NCBI RefSeq assembly: GCF_026017845.1
Contig: NZ_CP100416.1
Span: 5,886,158-5,950,157 of the forward strand
Source: Amycolatopsis mediterranei
GTDB taxonomy: Bacteria > Actinomycetota > Actinomycetes > Mycobacteriales > Pseudonocardiaceae
Direction of reading: 5' to 3'
Length of the DNA stretch: 64,000 bases
Made by a program: the position numbers and the translations under genes. Shown piece after piece: positions 16,985 to 25,650 of the stretch; position 1 is the stretch's first letter, and every line of letters starts with the position of its first letter. The notes below the pieces were generated by a model. The model made no database searches. It had not been told where the DNA came from and saw nothing but the letters and a program-made list of their open reading frames with translations.

Positions 16985-18175
16985 TCACCCAGCGGCAGCC
17001 ACCCGGCTGGGTACCAGGTCTTCGAGCACCGCGCGCAGGGCCACGACCACCGCGCCGGTGAGGGTGGCCGCCCCGAGCCGCGAGACCTCGACCCGGGGCG
17101 GGTACGGGGTCAGCTCGGCCAGGGCGGCCCGGACGGGCTCCAGCAGCAGGTCGCCGTTGAGGCCGAGGCCGCCACCGAGCACGATCAGTTCGACGTCCAC
17201 GACCCGGGTCAGCCCGGCGGCGGCCCGGGCGATCCGGGTGGCCTCCAGCCGGACCAGCGAGACGGCGAGTGCGTCGCCGGTCCGGGCCGCGGCCATCACC
17301 GCCTCCGCGGTGACGGGGCTCCGCAGGACAGTGCCGGAAGAGACACTGCCGGAAGAGACACTGCCGGAAGAGCGGGCCAGCCGCTGCTCGGCGTGCGCGA
17401 GAAAAGCGTCGGCCGCCGGGCTCCGGGGGTCGAACTCCCGGTCCGCGCGGACGTAGTCGATCTCGCCCGCGGCGCCGTGCTGCCCCCGGTGCAACTCCCC
17501 CGCCAGCACGAGCCCGGCTCCGACGCCGCTGCCGACCGAGAGGAACGCGAAGTTCCGCACCCCCGCACCCGCACCGTGGGCCCCTTCCCCCACGGCGGCC
17601 AGGTTGACGTCGTTCTCCACGACGACCGGCACCCCGAGCGCGGCCCGGAATCCGGCGGTGGCCGCGAACCCGTTCAGCTCGTGCTGGTTCGCCACCCGCA
17701 CCTCGCCGGTGCGCGGATCGATCACGCCGCCGATCCCGACGGCCGCGGCACTGACGTCGGCCACCCCGGCCTGCTTCAGCAGCCGGTCTCGCACCTCGAC
17801 GGCACGGGCCAGCACCGCCGGCCCGCCGGCCGCGGTCAGCGGCAGGTCGGCCCGGGCGAGCTCGACACCAGCCAGGTCGACGAGCAGGCCGCGCACGTAC
17901 CTGCTGCCGACGTCCAGGCCGAGCACGACGGCGGCGTCCGGACAAGGCTCGAAGAACACCGCGCCGTAGCTTGTCGCGTCGGCCGGCGGGGCGGCCTCGC
18001 GGATCAGCCCGGCGGCGAGCAACGCGTCGACGGACCGGCCGGTGGTCGGCTTGGACGTGCCCAGCCGGCGCGCCAGCTGCGCCCGTGACACCGGGTGGGC
18101 CTCCCGGACCGCCCGGTAGACGACCTGGAGGTTCACCTCTCTGAGCAGGGAACCCGTCACCACGCCACTCAGCAC
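16985..18175 (-). CDS. ROK-family transcriptional regulator (NagC/XylR type)
   Basis: The 396-residue protein has an N-terminal winged helix (SRAQLARRLGTSKPTTGRSV, about 30-60) and a ROK sugar-kinase-like domain with GLDVGSRYVRG, GIGGVIDPRTG, VVENDVNLAA and GSGVGAGLVL. The usual zinc-binding cysteine motif of NagC-type proteins is not evident; the region after the HGAAGEID motif instead has an S/G/V micro-repeat. ROK repressors release DNA on binding sugars. Placement directly upstream of the xylanase-glucanase operon suggests it controls those genes and itself, through the inverted repeat at 18188-18225. Confidence 0.9.
   Translation of the reverse strand: MLSGVVTGSLLREVNLQVVYRAVREAHPVSRAQLARRLGTSKPTTGRSVDALLAAGLIREAAPPADATSYGAVFFEPCPDAAVVLGLDVGSRYVRGLLVDLAGVELARADLPLTAAGGPAVLARAVEVRDRLLKQAGVADVSAAAVGIGGVIDPRTGEVRVANQHELNGFAATAGFRAALGVPVVVENDVNLAAVGEGAHGAGAGVRNFAFLSVGSGVGAGLVLAGELHRGQHGAAGEIDYVRADREFDPRSPAADAFLAHAEQRLARSSGSVSSGSVSSGTVLRSPVTAEAVMAAARTGDALAVSLVRLEATRIARAAAGLTRVVDVELIVLGGGLGLNGDLLLEPVRAALAELTPYPPRVEVSRLGAATLTGAVVVALRAVLEDLVPSRVAAAG
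17328..17372 (-). repeat. three 15-bp tandem units within the ROK gene
   Basis: ACAGTGCCGGAAGAG is followed by two copies of ACACTGCCGGAAGAG, encoding SSGSV-SSGSV-SSGTV on the minus strand. The insertion falls where ROK proteins normally have a short surface segment, so it is probably a tolerated slippage expansion. Confidence 0.85.
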
Positions 18176-18187
18176 ACCCTTACTCTA

Positions 18188-18225
18188 GTAACGAGGTATT
18201 ACCATGTCTAGTAATGCTTCGTTAC
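18188..18225. promoter_or_regulatory. inverted repeat upstream of the ROK gene, probable operator
   Basis: GTAACGAGGTATTAC (18188-18202) and GTAATGCTTCGTTAC (18211-18225) are complementary at 13 of 15 positions around an 8-bp spacer. The site lies 13 bp upstream of the ROK start codon and is unusually AT-rich. Autoregulation by the ROK protein is the simplest reading. Confidence 0.7.
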
Positions 18226-18275
18226 CACATTTGCACGTCCGCCGGATGGAGCAGGACGAACTCACGTCACACGTC

Positions 18276-19874
18276 TCAGCCGGCGCGGGTTCCCGGGGCC
18301 CAGGGGATCTGCGCCGAGGCGAAGAAGCCGATCCCCAGCACCGTCCAGCGCGGCCCCTGTGCGCCGAGGCGGGACCGGAACGACGTCCAGTCGTGCGTCG
18401 CCGCCGGTGACCAGCCCAGTTCGGCGATGGCCGGCAGCCTCGGGAAGGTCATGAACTCGAGGTCGGCGAGGGTGACCAGGGTTTCCGACCACAGCGGCGC
18501 TTCCACGCCCAGCACCGCCGACTCCCCGACGCCACTGAGATAGGACCCTGGGTTCCAGTCGTAGGCCGTCTGCTCCTCGATGTAGCCGGCCCAGTTCTGC
18601 CCGAGCTTGGTCTTGCGGCTGTACTTCATGTCCAGGTACGCCTTGTTCGCCGGGGCCAGCACCACCTTGTTCCCCCGCGCCACCGCGGCCGCGGTCTTCG
18701 GCTCGGACGTCGTCGTTCCCCAGTACTCCAGCACGGTCGAGGCCGGCGGGGTGACGGCGGCGATGTCGTGCCAGGCCATGGGCGCCTTGCCGTACCCGGC
18801 CACGAGCGGCAGTTCCTTGCCTTCGAAGCTCGTGTAGTCCTTCGCCTTGGTGGATTGAGCCTCGTCGCCGCCGATGTGCAGATAGGGGCCGGGGGTGAGC
18901 CCGGCGAGCTCGCCGAGCACGTTGTCGAGGAAGGTGTAGGTGATGTCCTTGCCGACGCACAGCGAGCTGAATCCGACATCCGTGCCGGTGTAGAGCGGTG
19001 GCGCCGTTCCCGTGCAGTTGAGCGCCGGATACGAGGCGAGGGCGGCGTTGGTGTGCCCCGGGCCGTCGATCTCCGGCACGATCGTGACGTAGTGCGCCCG
19101 CGCGTAGTCCACGATCGCGCGGTAGTCGGCCTGGGTGTAGTAGCCGCCGGGGCCCCCGCCGACCGCGGTGCTGCCGCCGACGGTCGCCAGCTGTGGCCAG
19201 CTGGTGATCGCGATGCGCCAGCCTTGATCGTCGGCCAGATGCAGGTGCAGGCGGTTCACCTTGTACCGGGAGATCTCGTCGAGGTAGCGCTCCACGGTGG
19301 CGACCGGGAAGAAGTGGCGGGCCACGTCGAGCATCGCGCCGCGGTAGGGGAAGCGCGGGTGATCCTCGATGTGCCCGGCGGGCACCGGCCACGGTCCGGG
19401 TTGGATGGTGGCGCTGTCCGCGGCCGCCGGCAGCAGCTGGCGCAGCGTCTGCACCCCGTTGAACAGGCCTTCCGGCTGGTTCGCGCGGACGACGACGCCG
19501 CCCGCGCTCACGTCCAGCAGGTAGCCCTCGTCGCCGAGTTCGGCGCCCGCACCGGACAACAGCAGCGAGATCCCGTCGGCGGTGGCCGCTTCCCGGCCGG
19601 GGGCGGCCACCACCGGTAGCGCGTAGCCCGTCGAGCGGCGGAGAACCCTCGCGAGCTCGACGCCGATCTCTTCGACGGGCGCCGACCCGGGCTCGACCAG
19701 GATGGTCGTGCTCGCCGTGATCGCGTAGCCGGTTCCGGTGGCCTGCTGAACGGCGACCGGTTGCGGCACGAGGGCGTTCATGCCGGTCACGGGCGGCGCT
19801 GTCCGGCCGGCATCGCCCCGGGCCGCACCGGCGTGGCCGCCCAGGGCGAGCGCCACGATCGCGATCACGACCAC
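18276..19874 (-). CDS. secreted GH20 beta-N-acetylhexosaminidase, signal peptide apparently frameshifted
   Basis: The frame from GTG 19874 gives 532 residues: a hydrophobic stretch, a GH20b accessory domain (about 35-165) and the GH20 barrel with RFPYRGAMLDVARHF, LHLADDQGW and the catalytic pair D337/E338 in HIGGDEAQ. It should release terminal GlcNAc or GalNAc from chitooligosaccharides. The better start is ATG 19899, preceded by GAAGGGAGCGACAGAGG, but it is out of frame; removing one C from the CCCC run near 19882 would give MIKLKSRPVVVIAIVALALG, a standard signal peptide. As written, the GTG start lacks the positive N-region needed for secretion. It follows the GH2 gene on the same strand after a strong hairpin. 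Confidence 0.88.
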   Translation of the reverse strand: MVVIAIVALALGGHAGAARGDAGRTAPPVTGMNALVPQPVAVQQATGTGYAITASTTILVEPGSAPVEEIGVELARVLRRSTGYALPVVAAPGREAATADGISLLLSGAGAELGDEGYLLDVSAGGVVVRANQPEGLFNGVQTLRQLLPAAADSATIQPGPWPVPAGHIEDHPRFPYRGAMLDVARHFFPVATVERYLDEISRYKVNRLHLHLADDQGWRIAITSWPQLATVGGSTAVGGGPGGYYTQADYRAIVDYARAHYVTIVPEIDGPGHTNAALASYPALNCTGTAPPLYTGTDVGFSSLCVGKDITYTFLDNVLGELAGLTPGPYLHIGGDEAQSTKAKDYTSFEGKELPLVAGYGKAPMAWHDIAAVTPPASTVLEYWGTTTSEPKTAAAVARGNKVVLAPANKAYLDMKYSRKTKLGQNWAGYIEEQTAYDWNPGSYLSGVGESAVLGVEAPLWSETLVTLADLEFMTFPRLPAIAELGWSPAATHDWTSFRSRLGAQGPRWTVLGIGFFASAQIPWAPGTRAG

Positions 19875-19929
19875 GGGCCGGGGACTTCAGCTTGATCATC
19901 CTCTGTCGCTCCCTTCAGGACGGACACGA

Positions 19930-19974
19930 ACCTCGGTGACGCACCCCGACGGCGATGACGTGCGTCACCGAGGT
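19930..19974. terminator. 15-bp perfect hairpin after the GH2 gene
   Basis: ACCTCGGTGACGCAC (19930-19944) and GTGCGTCACCGAGGT (19960-19974) form a perfect stem with a 15-nt loop, between the GH2 stop and the GH20 start on the minus strand. It likely ends the GH2 transcript, so GH20 would need its own promoter or read-through. Confidence 0.8.
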
Positions 19975-19978
19975 CCGG

Positions 19979-22900
19979 TCACACCGGGCGGAACCGGGTC
20001 CGCGACGGTGTGCTCGCCGACGACGCCCCGCCGGGCGCGCTCTGGCCGGTGAAGGTCACGTTGACCGGCGGCTGGTACCCCTTGCCCTTGGTGTAACCAC
20101 CGCCGAACCGGATGGCGATGCTCGCGCCGACCGGGATGGCCGCGTCCGACGCGATGCTCGTGAGCGTCCAGTGGTGGGCGTTCGAGGTGACGGTGGCGCC
20201 CGTCGCGCTCGTGACGGTCATTCTTCCCACCAGGTCGAACTGGAGGTTCCAGCCGTTGACGGCGCTGCCGGAGTTGTTCGTGATGGTCGCCGTGTCGGTG
20301 TAGGTGCTCCCGGTGTCGGCCGTTTTGGTGATGGTCACCGACACGGTGCCACCGCCGGGTGTCGTCGCCGTCACCGGCGCGCTCGGCGGTGACTCGTGGC
20401 CCGCCGCGTCCAGCGCGGTCACCGTGAACGCGTGCGTGCTCCCCGCGGCCAGCCCGCTCACTGTGGCGCTGGTCGTCGTCGACGCCGCGACCACCGTGCC
20501 GCCTTCGTAAACCTGGTACGACACCGCGGGATCCGCACCGGCGGGCTCCGTCCAGCCCACCTCGATCGTCGAGCCCGATGTCGCCGACGCGGTCGGATCG
20601 ACCGGCGTCGCCGGCGCGGTGCCGGAGCCTCCGGCCGCGAGTACGTCGATCTTGGCCGCGTTCCAGCCGGACAGGCTGATCACCGGGGTCGCGCCGTGCA
20701 GGTCCGCCGCGCGGTACGACACATTCAGCGTCTGCGATTCTCCCGGCCACAAGGTGACGTCGTTGTCGTCCCACAGCCCTGAGGACACCTGGTTGTCCCC
20801 CGGCTGCTCCGTGCCGTCCGGGTTGCCGCGGCGGACGTCCGCGCGCAGGAAGAAGCCCACGGCCGGCGTCTTGCTGGTGTTGGTGATCGTCACCGTGCTG
20901 ACGGTGTCCGCGCCGTCGGGCCCCGGCTGGCTTCGCGTGCTCGCCACCGCGCCGATCGTCGACTGCGGCAGCGACTTCAACGCCTGCAGGTCGGCGTACT
21001 GCGTCATCGACGCCTGCGGGTTGCCGAGCGTGGACGCCCAGTTGACGACGTCCTGCTGGGTGGACTGCCAGTAGACGTTGCGGTCCACGACCGCGTTCCC
21101 TTGACGCAGCAGCAGTTCCACGAAGTACGTCTTCGCCGCGGCCGGCGGTGTCGTGGTGGCAGGCACCTTCGGCGTGAGCACGGCGTTGCGCACCTGCTGG
21201 CTGTTCAGGGTGAGGTCCGCGGCCTGCTGGTCGTCGAGCAGGGTGCCCGCGATGTCGTACACCTTGGACTCCACGGTGAGGCCACTCTGCGTCGTGCCGC
21301 CGAGATTGTCGAGAGTCACGGTGTCGTTGTCGAGGGCGTAGAGCGCGTGCAGTGTCCCGTTGGCCTTCTTGGCGCCGAAGAAGCTGCCCGCCTGGTCACC
21401 GTCGTAGTTGTACAGGTCCCACAGCACGGTCGGCCAGCCCTTGTTCACCTGCCAGTAGACCGTGCCGGTGGACGGCGCGGCCGCATTGGTCGAGTGGTCC
21501 ATGAAGGCCTCGAACTGCGCCCGGGTGTTCTCGTAGTTCTGCACCTGCGCTTCCTCGACGTAGCCGCTCAGGTCGGACCAGGCGCCGTAACGGCTGGTCA
21601 GCGCCTGGTCGAAGACGAAGAGCGTGCCGAACTTGTAGCCGCCGTGCCCGGCCTCGTAGTTGGCGTGGTACTGGTTGAACCCGGGGTTCTGCCACAGAGC
21701 GGCCTGGTCCGACGCGGACAGGAACCGGCTGATCGAGTCCTGCGTCGGCACGGTGTCGCCGGCGCTCTGCTCACTGTCGAAGCCCCACGACCCGCCGGCG
21801 TTGGTGCGCGTCGAGTCCGACTTGTCGAAGTGGCTCGTGTCGTACCAGTAGTTCGGCGGCACGTAGTCGTACGGGCCTTCCTTCTCCCCCGACGCACCGA
21901 GTTTCGGGCTGCCGTTGTACTCGGCGGACGCGATGAGCGGCACGGCGAAGTCGGCCTGCGCGAACGCGTCGATCGTGCCGGCCTCCTCGGCCGCGCCGGG
22001 CGCGTTGTCGCTCCAGCTGAAAGACATCACACTGGGGTGGTTGCGTTCGTGCTGGGCGATCGTCAGCGACGACAGTTTCCGGACGGCCAGATCGGCCGCA
22101 CCGGGGCTGTCGTTCTCCCAGGCGTCGCAGCACTGGAAGCCGGAGTCGACCATGATCCCGGCGGCGTCCATCTGCTGGTAGAAGTCGTCCGGGAAGAAGT
22201 GCCCCTCGATCCGGACGAGGTTGATGCCGAGGTTCTTCATCAGCGCGATCTGCCGGGCGATGCCGGACGAGGAGTAGCGCAGGAAGAGGTCCTCGGCGAA
22301 CCCGCCGCCACGGATCACGACCGGCCTGCCATTGACGCTGAAGCTGCGTACGCCACTCGGCGCCCCGGTGGACTTCCCGACCAGGGCCGAGGTCACCGTC
22401 CGGATGCCGAACGTCTCGTGGGTGGAGCCGGTCGCGACGCCGCCCTGTGCGATCACGGTGTCCAATGTGTACAGTGGCTGCGCGCCCAGCTGGTACGGCC
22501 ACCAGATCTGCGGGTGAGCGATCGTCAGGCCCGGGTTCTGCCCCGGCGTGAACGACACCGTCTGCGTCGCGTGCGCGGCGACCGTCACCGGCTGCTGGAC
22601 CACGATCGGCGGCCCCGCGCCGCTCGGCGGGGTCACCGTCGCGGTAATCGAACCGGTCTGCGAGGCGGCCGAGTTGTTGGTGACATCGGCTTTGACCGTC
22701 AAGGCCGAACTGCTCAGGTCGGCACTGGTGTTCGGCACCACGTGCGCGTTGCCGACGCCCAGCGCGGAGGCCACGTCGAGCTGGACCGGGAACTGGATGC
22801 CGGTGTTGTTGTCCGGCGGGATCTGGTTCCAGTCGACGTCGTCGAGCGTGAGCATCTTCGACGGGTCGTTCGGGTAGACCTCGAGCGCCACCGAGTTCGT

Positions 22901-23476
22901 GCCGGTCAGCATCAGGCTCGTGACATCGAAGGTGAAGCGCGTGTAGGCACCGGTGACGCTGGCCTGGGTGGCGACCTCCTTGCCGTCGACCCAGACGTCG
23001 GCCTGGCCGACGATCCCGTTGACGACCAAGCTCGCGGTCTGGCCGGCCTGCAGGCCGGGCGTGAAGTCGGTGCGGTACCACCACGGAACCATGAACTGCG
23101 GGACCGTTTCCGGCCCGATCTTCTTCTGGGTGCCGAAGCAGGTCTTCATGTTGTCGGCGAAGAAGACGTTGGGGCACTTGCCGTTCTGCAGGAGCGCGGT
23201 GATCTCGGTTCCGGGCGCTCCGGCGTCGTCCGGTGCCACCGGCAGCCAGCCGGCGGTGTCGAAGCCCGGTGTCGAAATCTGCTGTCCGCCCTGGCCCGCG
23301 GTGGCACTGCTGAGCACTTTCCAGCCGGTGGCGCCGAGAGTGGACAGCCCGGGTGCCGCACCGGCGGCGAACCGGGGCACCGGCGCCGACGGGCCGGCCG
23401 TGGCGGCGCCGCTCGCGGTGTGTCCGGCTACCGCGAGCAAGGTTACGGCCGCGAGCACCAGGAATTTTCTTCGCAT
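19979..23476 (-). CDS. csxA: secreted GH2 exo-beta-D-glucosaminidase (CsxA-type) with FN3 and carbohydrate-binding module
   Basis: Start 23476 is fixed by GGAGG before the ATG. The 1165-residue enzyme has a Sec signal (about 1-28), a sugar-binding beta domain with WWYRTDFTPG and VNGIVGQADVWVDG, immunoglobulin-like domains and a GH2 barrel. The acid/base is Asp490 in FSWSDNAP and the nucleophile Glu569 in FDSEQSAG; Asp in place of the usual Glu acid is the hallmark of exo-glucosaminidases such as CsxA. The last 205 residues are an FN3 domain and a CBM2-like module almost matching those of the GH8 enzyme encoded divergently. It should remove GlcN units from the non-reducing ends of chitosan oligomers outside the cell. 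It shares a divergent promoter region with GH8. Confidence 0.93.
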   Translation of the reverse strand: MRRKFLVLAAVTLLAVAGHTASGAATAGPSAPVPRFAAGAAPGLSTLGATGWKVLSSATAGQGGQQISTPGFDTAGWLPVAPDDAGAPGTEITALLQNGKCPNVFFADNMKTCFGTQKKIGPETVPQFMVPWWYRTDFTPGLQAGQTASLVVNGIVGQADVWVDGKEVATQASVTGAYTRFTFDVTSLMLTGTNSVALEVYPNDPSKMLTLDDVDWNQIPPDNNTGIQFPVQLDVASALGVGNAHVVPNTSADLSSSALTVKADVTNNSAASQTGSITATVTPPSGAGPPIVVQQPVTVAAHATQTVSFTPGQNPGLTIAHPQIWWPYQLGAQPLYTLDTVIAQGGVATGSTHETFGIRTVTSALVGKSTGAPSGVRSFSVNGRPVVIRGGGFAEDLFLRYSSSGIARQIALMKNLGINLVRIEGHFFPDDFYQQMDAAGIMVDSGFQCCDAWENDSPGAADLAVRKLSSLTIAQHERNHPSVMSFSWSDNAPGAAEEAGTIDAFAQADFAVPLIASAEYNGSPKLGASGEKEGPYDYVPPNYWYDTSHFDKSDSTRTNAGGSWGFDSEQSAGDTVPTQDSISRFLSASDQAALWQNPGFNQYHANYEAGHGGYKFGTLFVFDQALTSRYGAWSDLSGYVEEAQVQNYENTRAQFEAFMDHSTNAAAPSTGTVYWQVNKGWPTVLWDLYNYDGDQAGSFFGAKKANGTLHALYALDNDTVTLDNLGGTTQSGLTVESKVYDIAGTLLDDQQAADLTLNSQQVRNAVLTPKVPATTTPPAAAKTYFVELLLRQGNAVVDRNVYWQSTQQDVVNWASTLGNPQASMTQYADLQALKSLPQSTIGAVASTRSQPGPDGADTVSTVTITNTSKTPAVGFFLRADVRRGNPDGTEQPGDNQVSSGLWDDNDVTLWPGESQTLNVSYRAADLHGATPVISLSGWNAAKIDVLAAGGSGTAPATPVDPTASATSGSTIEVGWTEPAGADPAVSYQVYEGGTVVAASTTTSATVSGLAAGSTHAFTVTALDAAGHESPPSAPVTATTPGGGTVSVTITKTADTGSTYTDTATITNNSGSAVNGWNLQFDLVGRMTVTSATGATVTSNAHHWTLTSIASDAAIPVGASIAIRFGGGYTKGKGYQPPVNVTFTGQSAPGGASSASTPSRTRFRPV

Positions 23477-23577
23477 GCTGCCTCCAGAACGTGAAGGGCT
23501 GGACCGGGCTCTGCGGCGTGGGTGGTGGCACTGGCCACGTGCCGAGATTCGCACAGGGCCGACGCCGGCGAGCCCCA

Positions 23578-23663
23578 GATGTGGGGATTCACATCGGAGT
23601 CACATCGTCGGCGTGGCAAGCAGAATGTGAGAACCGTTTGGGGGGCATGTGAATCTCCACATT
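23578..23663. promoter_or_regulatory. paired palindromes GATGTG-N6-CACATC in the GH2/GH8 divergent promoter
   Basis: GATGTGGGGATTCACATC (23578-23595) and, in reverse orientation, AATGTGGAGATTCACATG (23646-23663) are themselves inverted repeats and match each other at 15 of 18 positions. They lie between the two start codons (23476 and 23749). Related pairs occur at 31634-31702 and 36729-36768, so they are probably operators of one regulator. Confidence 0.75.
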
Positions 23664-23748
23664 TTCGTACGGTCCGTGCCCGGAAGCGCACGCCCCGGAT
23701 ACCATGGCGCCAATCGTAAAGAAGGTTTCCAAACGGAGAGGGAGTGGC

Positions 23749-25626
23749 ATGACACAACGCTGCAAAAGGACCGCGCGAGCCGGCGGTGTGGCGCTCGCAC
23801 TCATCGCGGCGACCGCGACGGCAGGTACCGGGCCGGCCGCCGCCGCGAGCCGGAGTCCCTTCGAGACGGTCAACCACCCCTTCCCCGCCCACGTCACCTA
23901 CGCCACCGGAGTACTGCCCTCGGCGAGCCAGGCCGCCCGCGACACCGCGGTGGAACGGCAGTACGACTCCTGGAAAGCCACCTACCTCGTCGCCGGGTGC
24001 GCGGCGGGCCAGTACTACGTTTCGACCAAGGGCGACGACGACGCCCCGAACAACGGCCCCGTCTCGGAAAGCCAGGGCTACGGCATGAACATCGTGCCGC
24101 TGATGGCCGGCTACGACGTCAACGCCAAGGCCGAGTTCGACGGGCTCTGGAACCTCGTCAGCACCCACCGCGACGGTCACGGCATGATGCAGTGGCAGCT
24201 CGACGGGAAGACCTGCAAGTACGCCGACTCGGGTACCCCCGACAGCGCGACCGACGGCGACCTCGACATCGGCTACGGCCTGCTGCTGGCCGACAAACAG
24301 TGGGGCGGCTACTCCGCCGCCGCGACGGACTGGCTGGCGAAGTTCTACGCCGCCGACGTCGCTCCGGACGGGCACCTCAAGGCCGAGGACGACGGCGACG
24401 ACAACGTCACCCGGCCGTCGGACCACATGTACGACCACTTGCGCGCCTTCGCCGCGTACGACAAGGCGCACGACTGGAACAAGGTCATCACCCGGACCGA
24501 AGCCGTGGACACCGCGTTCTCCGCGAAGTACTCGCCGGCGACCGGGCTGCTGTCGGACTTCGTGCTCGGCGCGGACACCGGCAGCCCGTCCCCCGCGCCG
24601 GCGAAGTACCGGGAGAACCAGCCGGACAACATCGTCGGCTACAACTCCATCCGGGTGCCGTGGCACCTGGGCACCGACGCGCTGCTGAACGGCAGCGCGG
24701 CCGCCGTCGAACTGTCACTGGCCACCAAGGAATCGGCGTGTCTCAAGGCGCAGTCCGGCGGCGTGCCCACCAAGGTCTACCCGCACACCAACCTCGACTG
24801 CACACCGCACCCGACCGACGGGTCGGGCCATTCCGACACCCAGGCCGAAGAAGCCGGCGACGCGATCGGGCCGGCCGCCATGGCGGCCGGCGACCAGGCG
24901 TGGACCGACGCCATCTGGAACGAACTCGCCACGAACCCCTTCGGTGACCCGTACTACGGCGAGACCATCAAAATGCTCGTCTACATCGTGATGGCCGGCG
25001 ACTACTGGTCCCCCACGGGACCGCCCGGCGGCGGCACCGGCCCGGCCGCACCGGCCGCGCTGTCGGTGACCGGCACCACGAACTCGAGCATCGGCCTGTC
25101 GTGGACCGAACAGGACAACACCGACCCGGCCGTGTCCTACAAGGTCTACGAAGGCTCCGCGGTGGTGGCCACCCCCACCGGAACGACGGCCACGATCAGC
25201 GGGCTGGCCGGCGGCACCAGCCACACCTACACCGTCACGGCCGTCGACGCCGCCGGCCTCGAATCACCGCACAGCGGCCCAGTCACCGCAACGACCGGCG
25301 GTGGAACCGGCGGCGGGGCCACCGTGACCGTCACCAAGACCGCCGACACCGGCACCGGGACCTACACCGACCAGGCCGTCATCACCAACAACTCCGGCGC
25401 CGACGTGCACGGCTGGAACGTGCAGTTCGACCTCAGCGGCCGGATGACCGTCACGAGCGCGGCCAACGCCGTGGTCACTTCCAGCGCGCACCACTGGACC
25501 CTGACCAACACCGCGGCGGACGCCACCATCGCCGCCGGCGGCACCCTCGTCGTCACGTTCGAAGGGACGTACACCAAAGGCAAGCAGTACGTCGCACCGA
25601 CCAACGTCACCCTCCGGACCACCTGA
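23749..25626 (+). CDS. secreted GH8 chitosanase/endoglucanase with FN3 and carbohydrate-binding module
   Basis: The start at 23749 follows GGAGAGGGAGTGGC; an in-frame ATG at 23704 would add an implausible basic lead. The 625-residue protein has a Sec signal (about 1-33), a GH8 (alpha/alpha)6 catalytic domain with the acid Glu107 in VSESQGYGM and the base region DGDLDIGYGLLLA (Asp171/Asp173), an FN3 domain (about 430-515) and a CBM2-like module (about 520-625). GH8 covers endoglucanases, chitosanases and xylanases. Pairing with an exo-glucosaminidase carrying the same tail modules favours endo-chitosanase. It heads an operon with two secreted TIM-barrel genes. Confidence 0.9.
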   Translation: MTQRCKRTARAGGVALALIAATATAGTGPAAAASRSPFETVNHPFPAHVTYATGVLPSASQAARDTAVERQYDSWKATYLVAGCAAGQYYVSTKGDDDAPNNGPVSESQGYGMNIVPLMAGYDVNAKAEFDGLWNLVSTHRDGHGMMQWQLDGKTCKYADSGTPDSATDGDLDIGYGLLLADKQWGGYSAAATDWLAKFYAADVAPDGHLKAEDDGDDNVTRPSDHMYDHLRAFAAYDKAHDWNKVITRTEAVDTAFSAKYSPATGLLSDFVLGADTGSPSPAPAKYRENQPDNIVGYNSIRVPWHLGTDALLNGSAAAVELSLATKESACLKAQSGGVPTKVYPHTNLDCTPHPTDGSGHSDTQAEEAGDAIGPAAMAAGDQAWTDAIWNELATNPFGDPYYGETIKMLVYIVMAGDYWSPTGPPGGGTGPAAPAALSVTGTTNSSIGLSWTEQDNTDPAVSYKVYEGSAVVATPTGTTATISGLAGGTSHTYTVTAVDAAGLESPHSGPVTATTGGGTGGGATVTVTKTADTGTGTYTDQAVITNNSGADVHGWNVQFDLSGRMTVTSAANAVVTSSAHHWTLTNTAADATIAAGGTLVVTFEGTYTKGKQYVAPTNVTLRTT

Positions 25627-25650
25627 CCCTCGACGCCGACTTGGAGCAGC

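Noticed and set aside
23578..23663. CRP-type sites (TGTGA-N6-TCACA)
   Set aside because: The TGTG and CACA half-sites are six bases apart rather than the eight expected for CRP, so another regulator is more likely.
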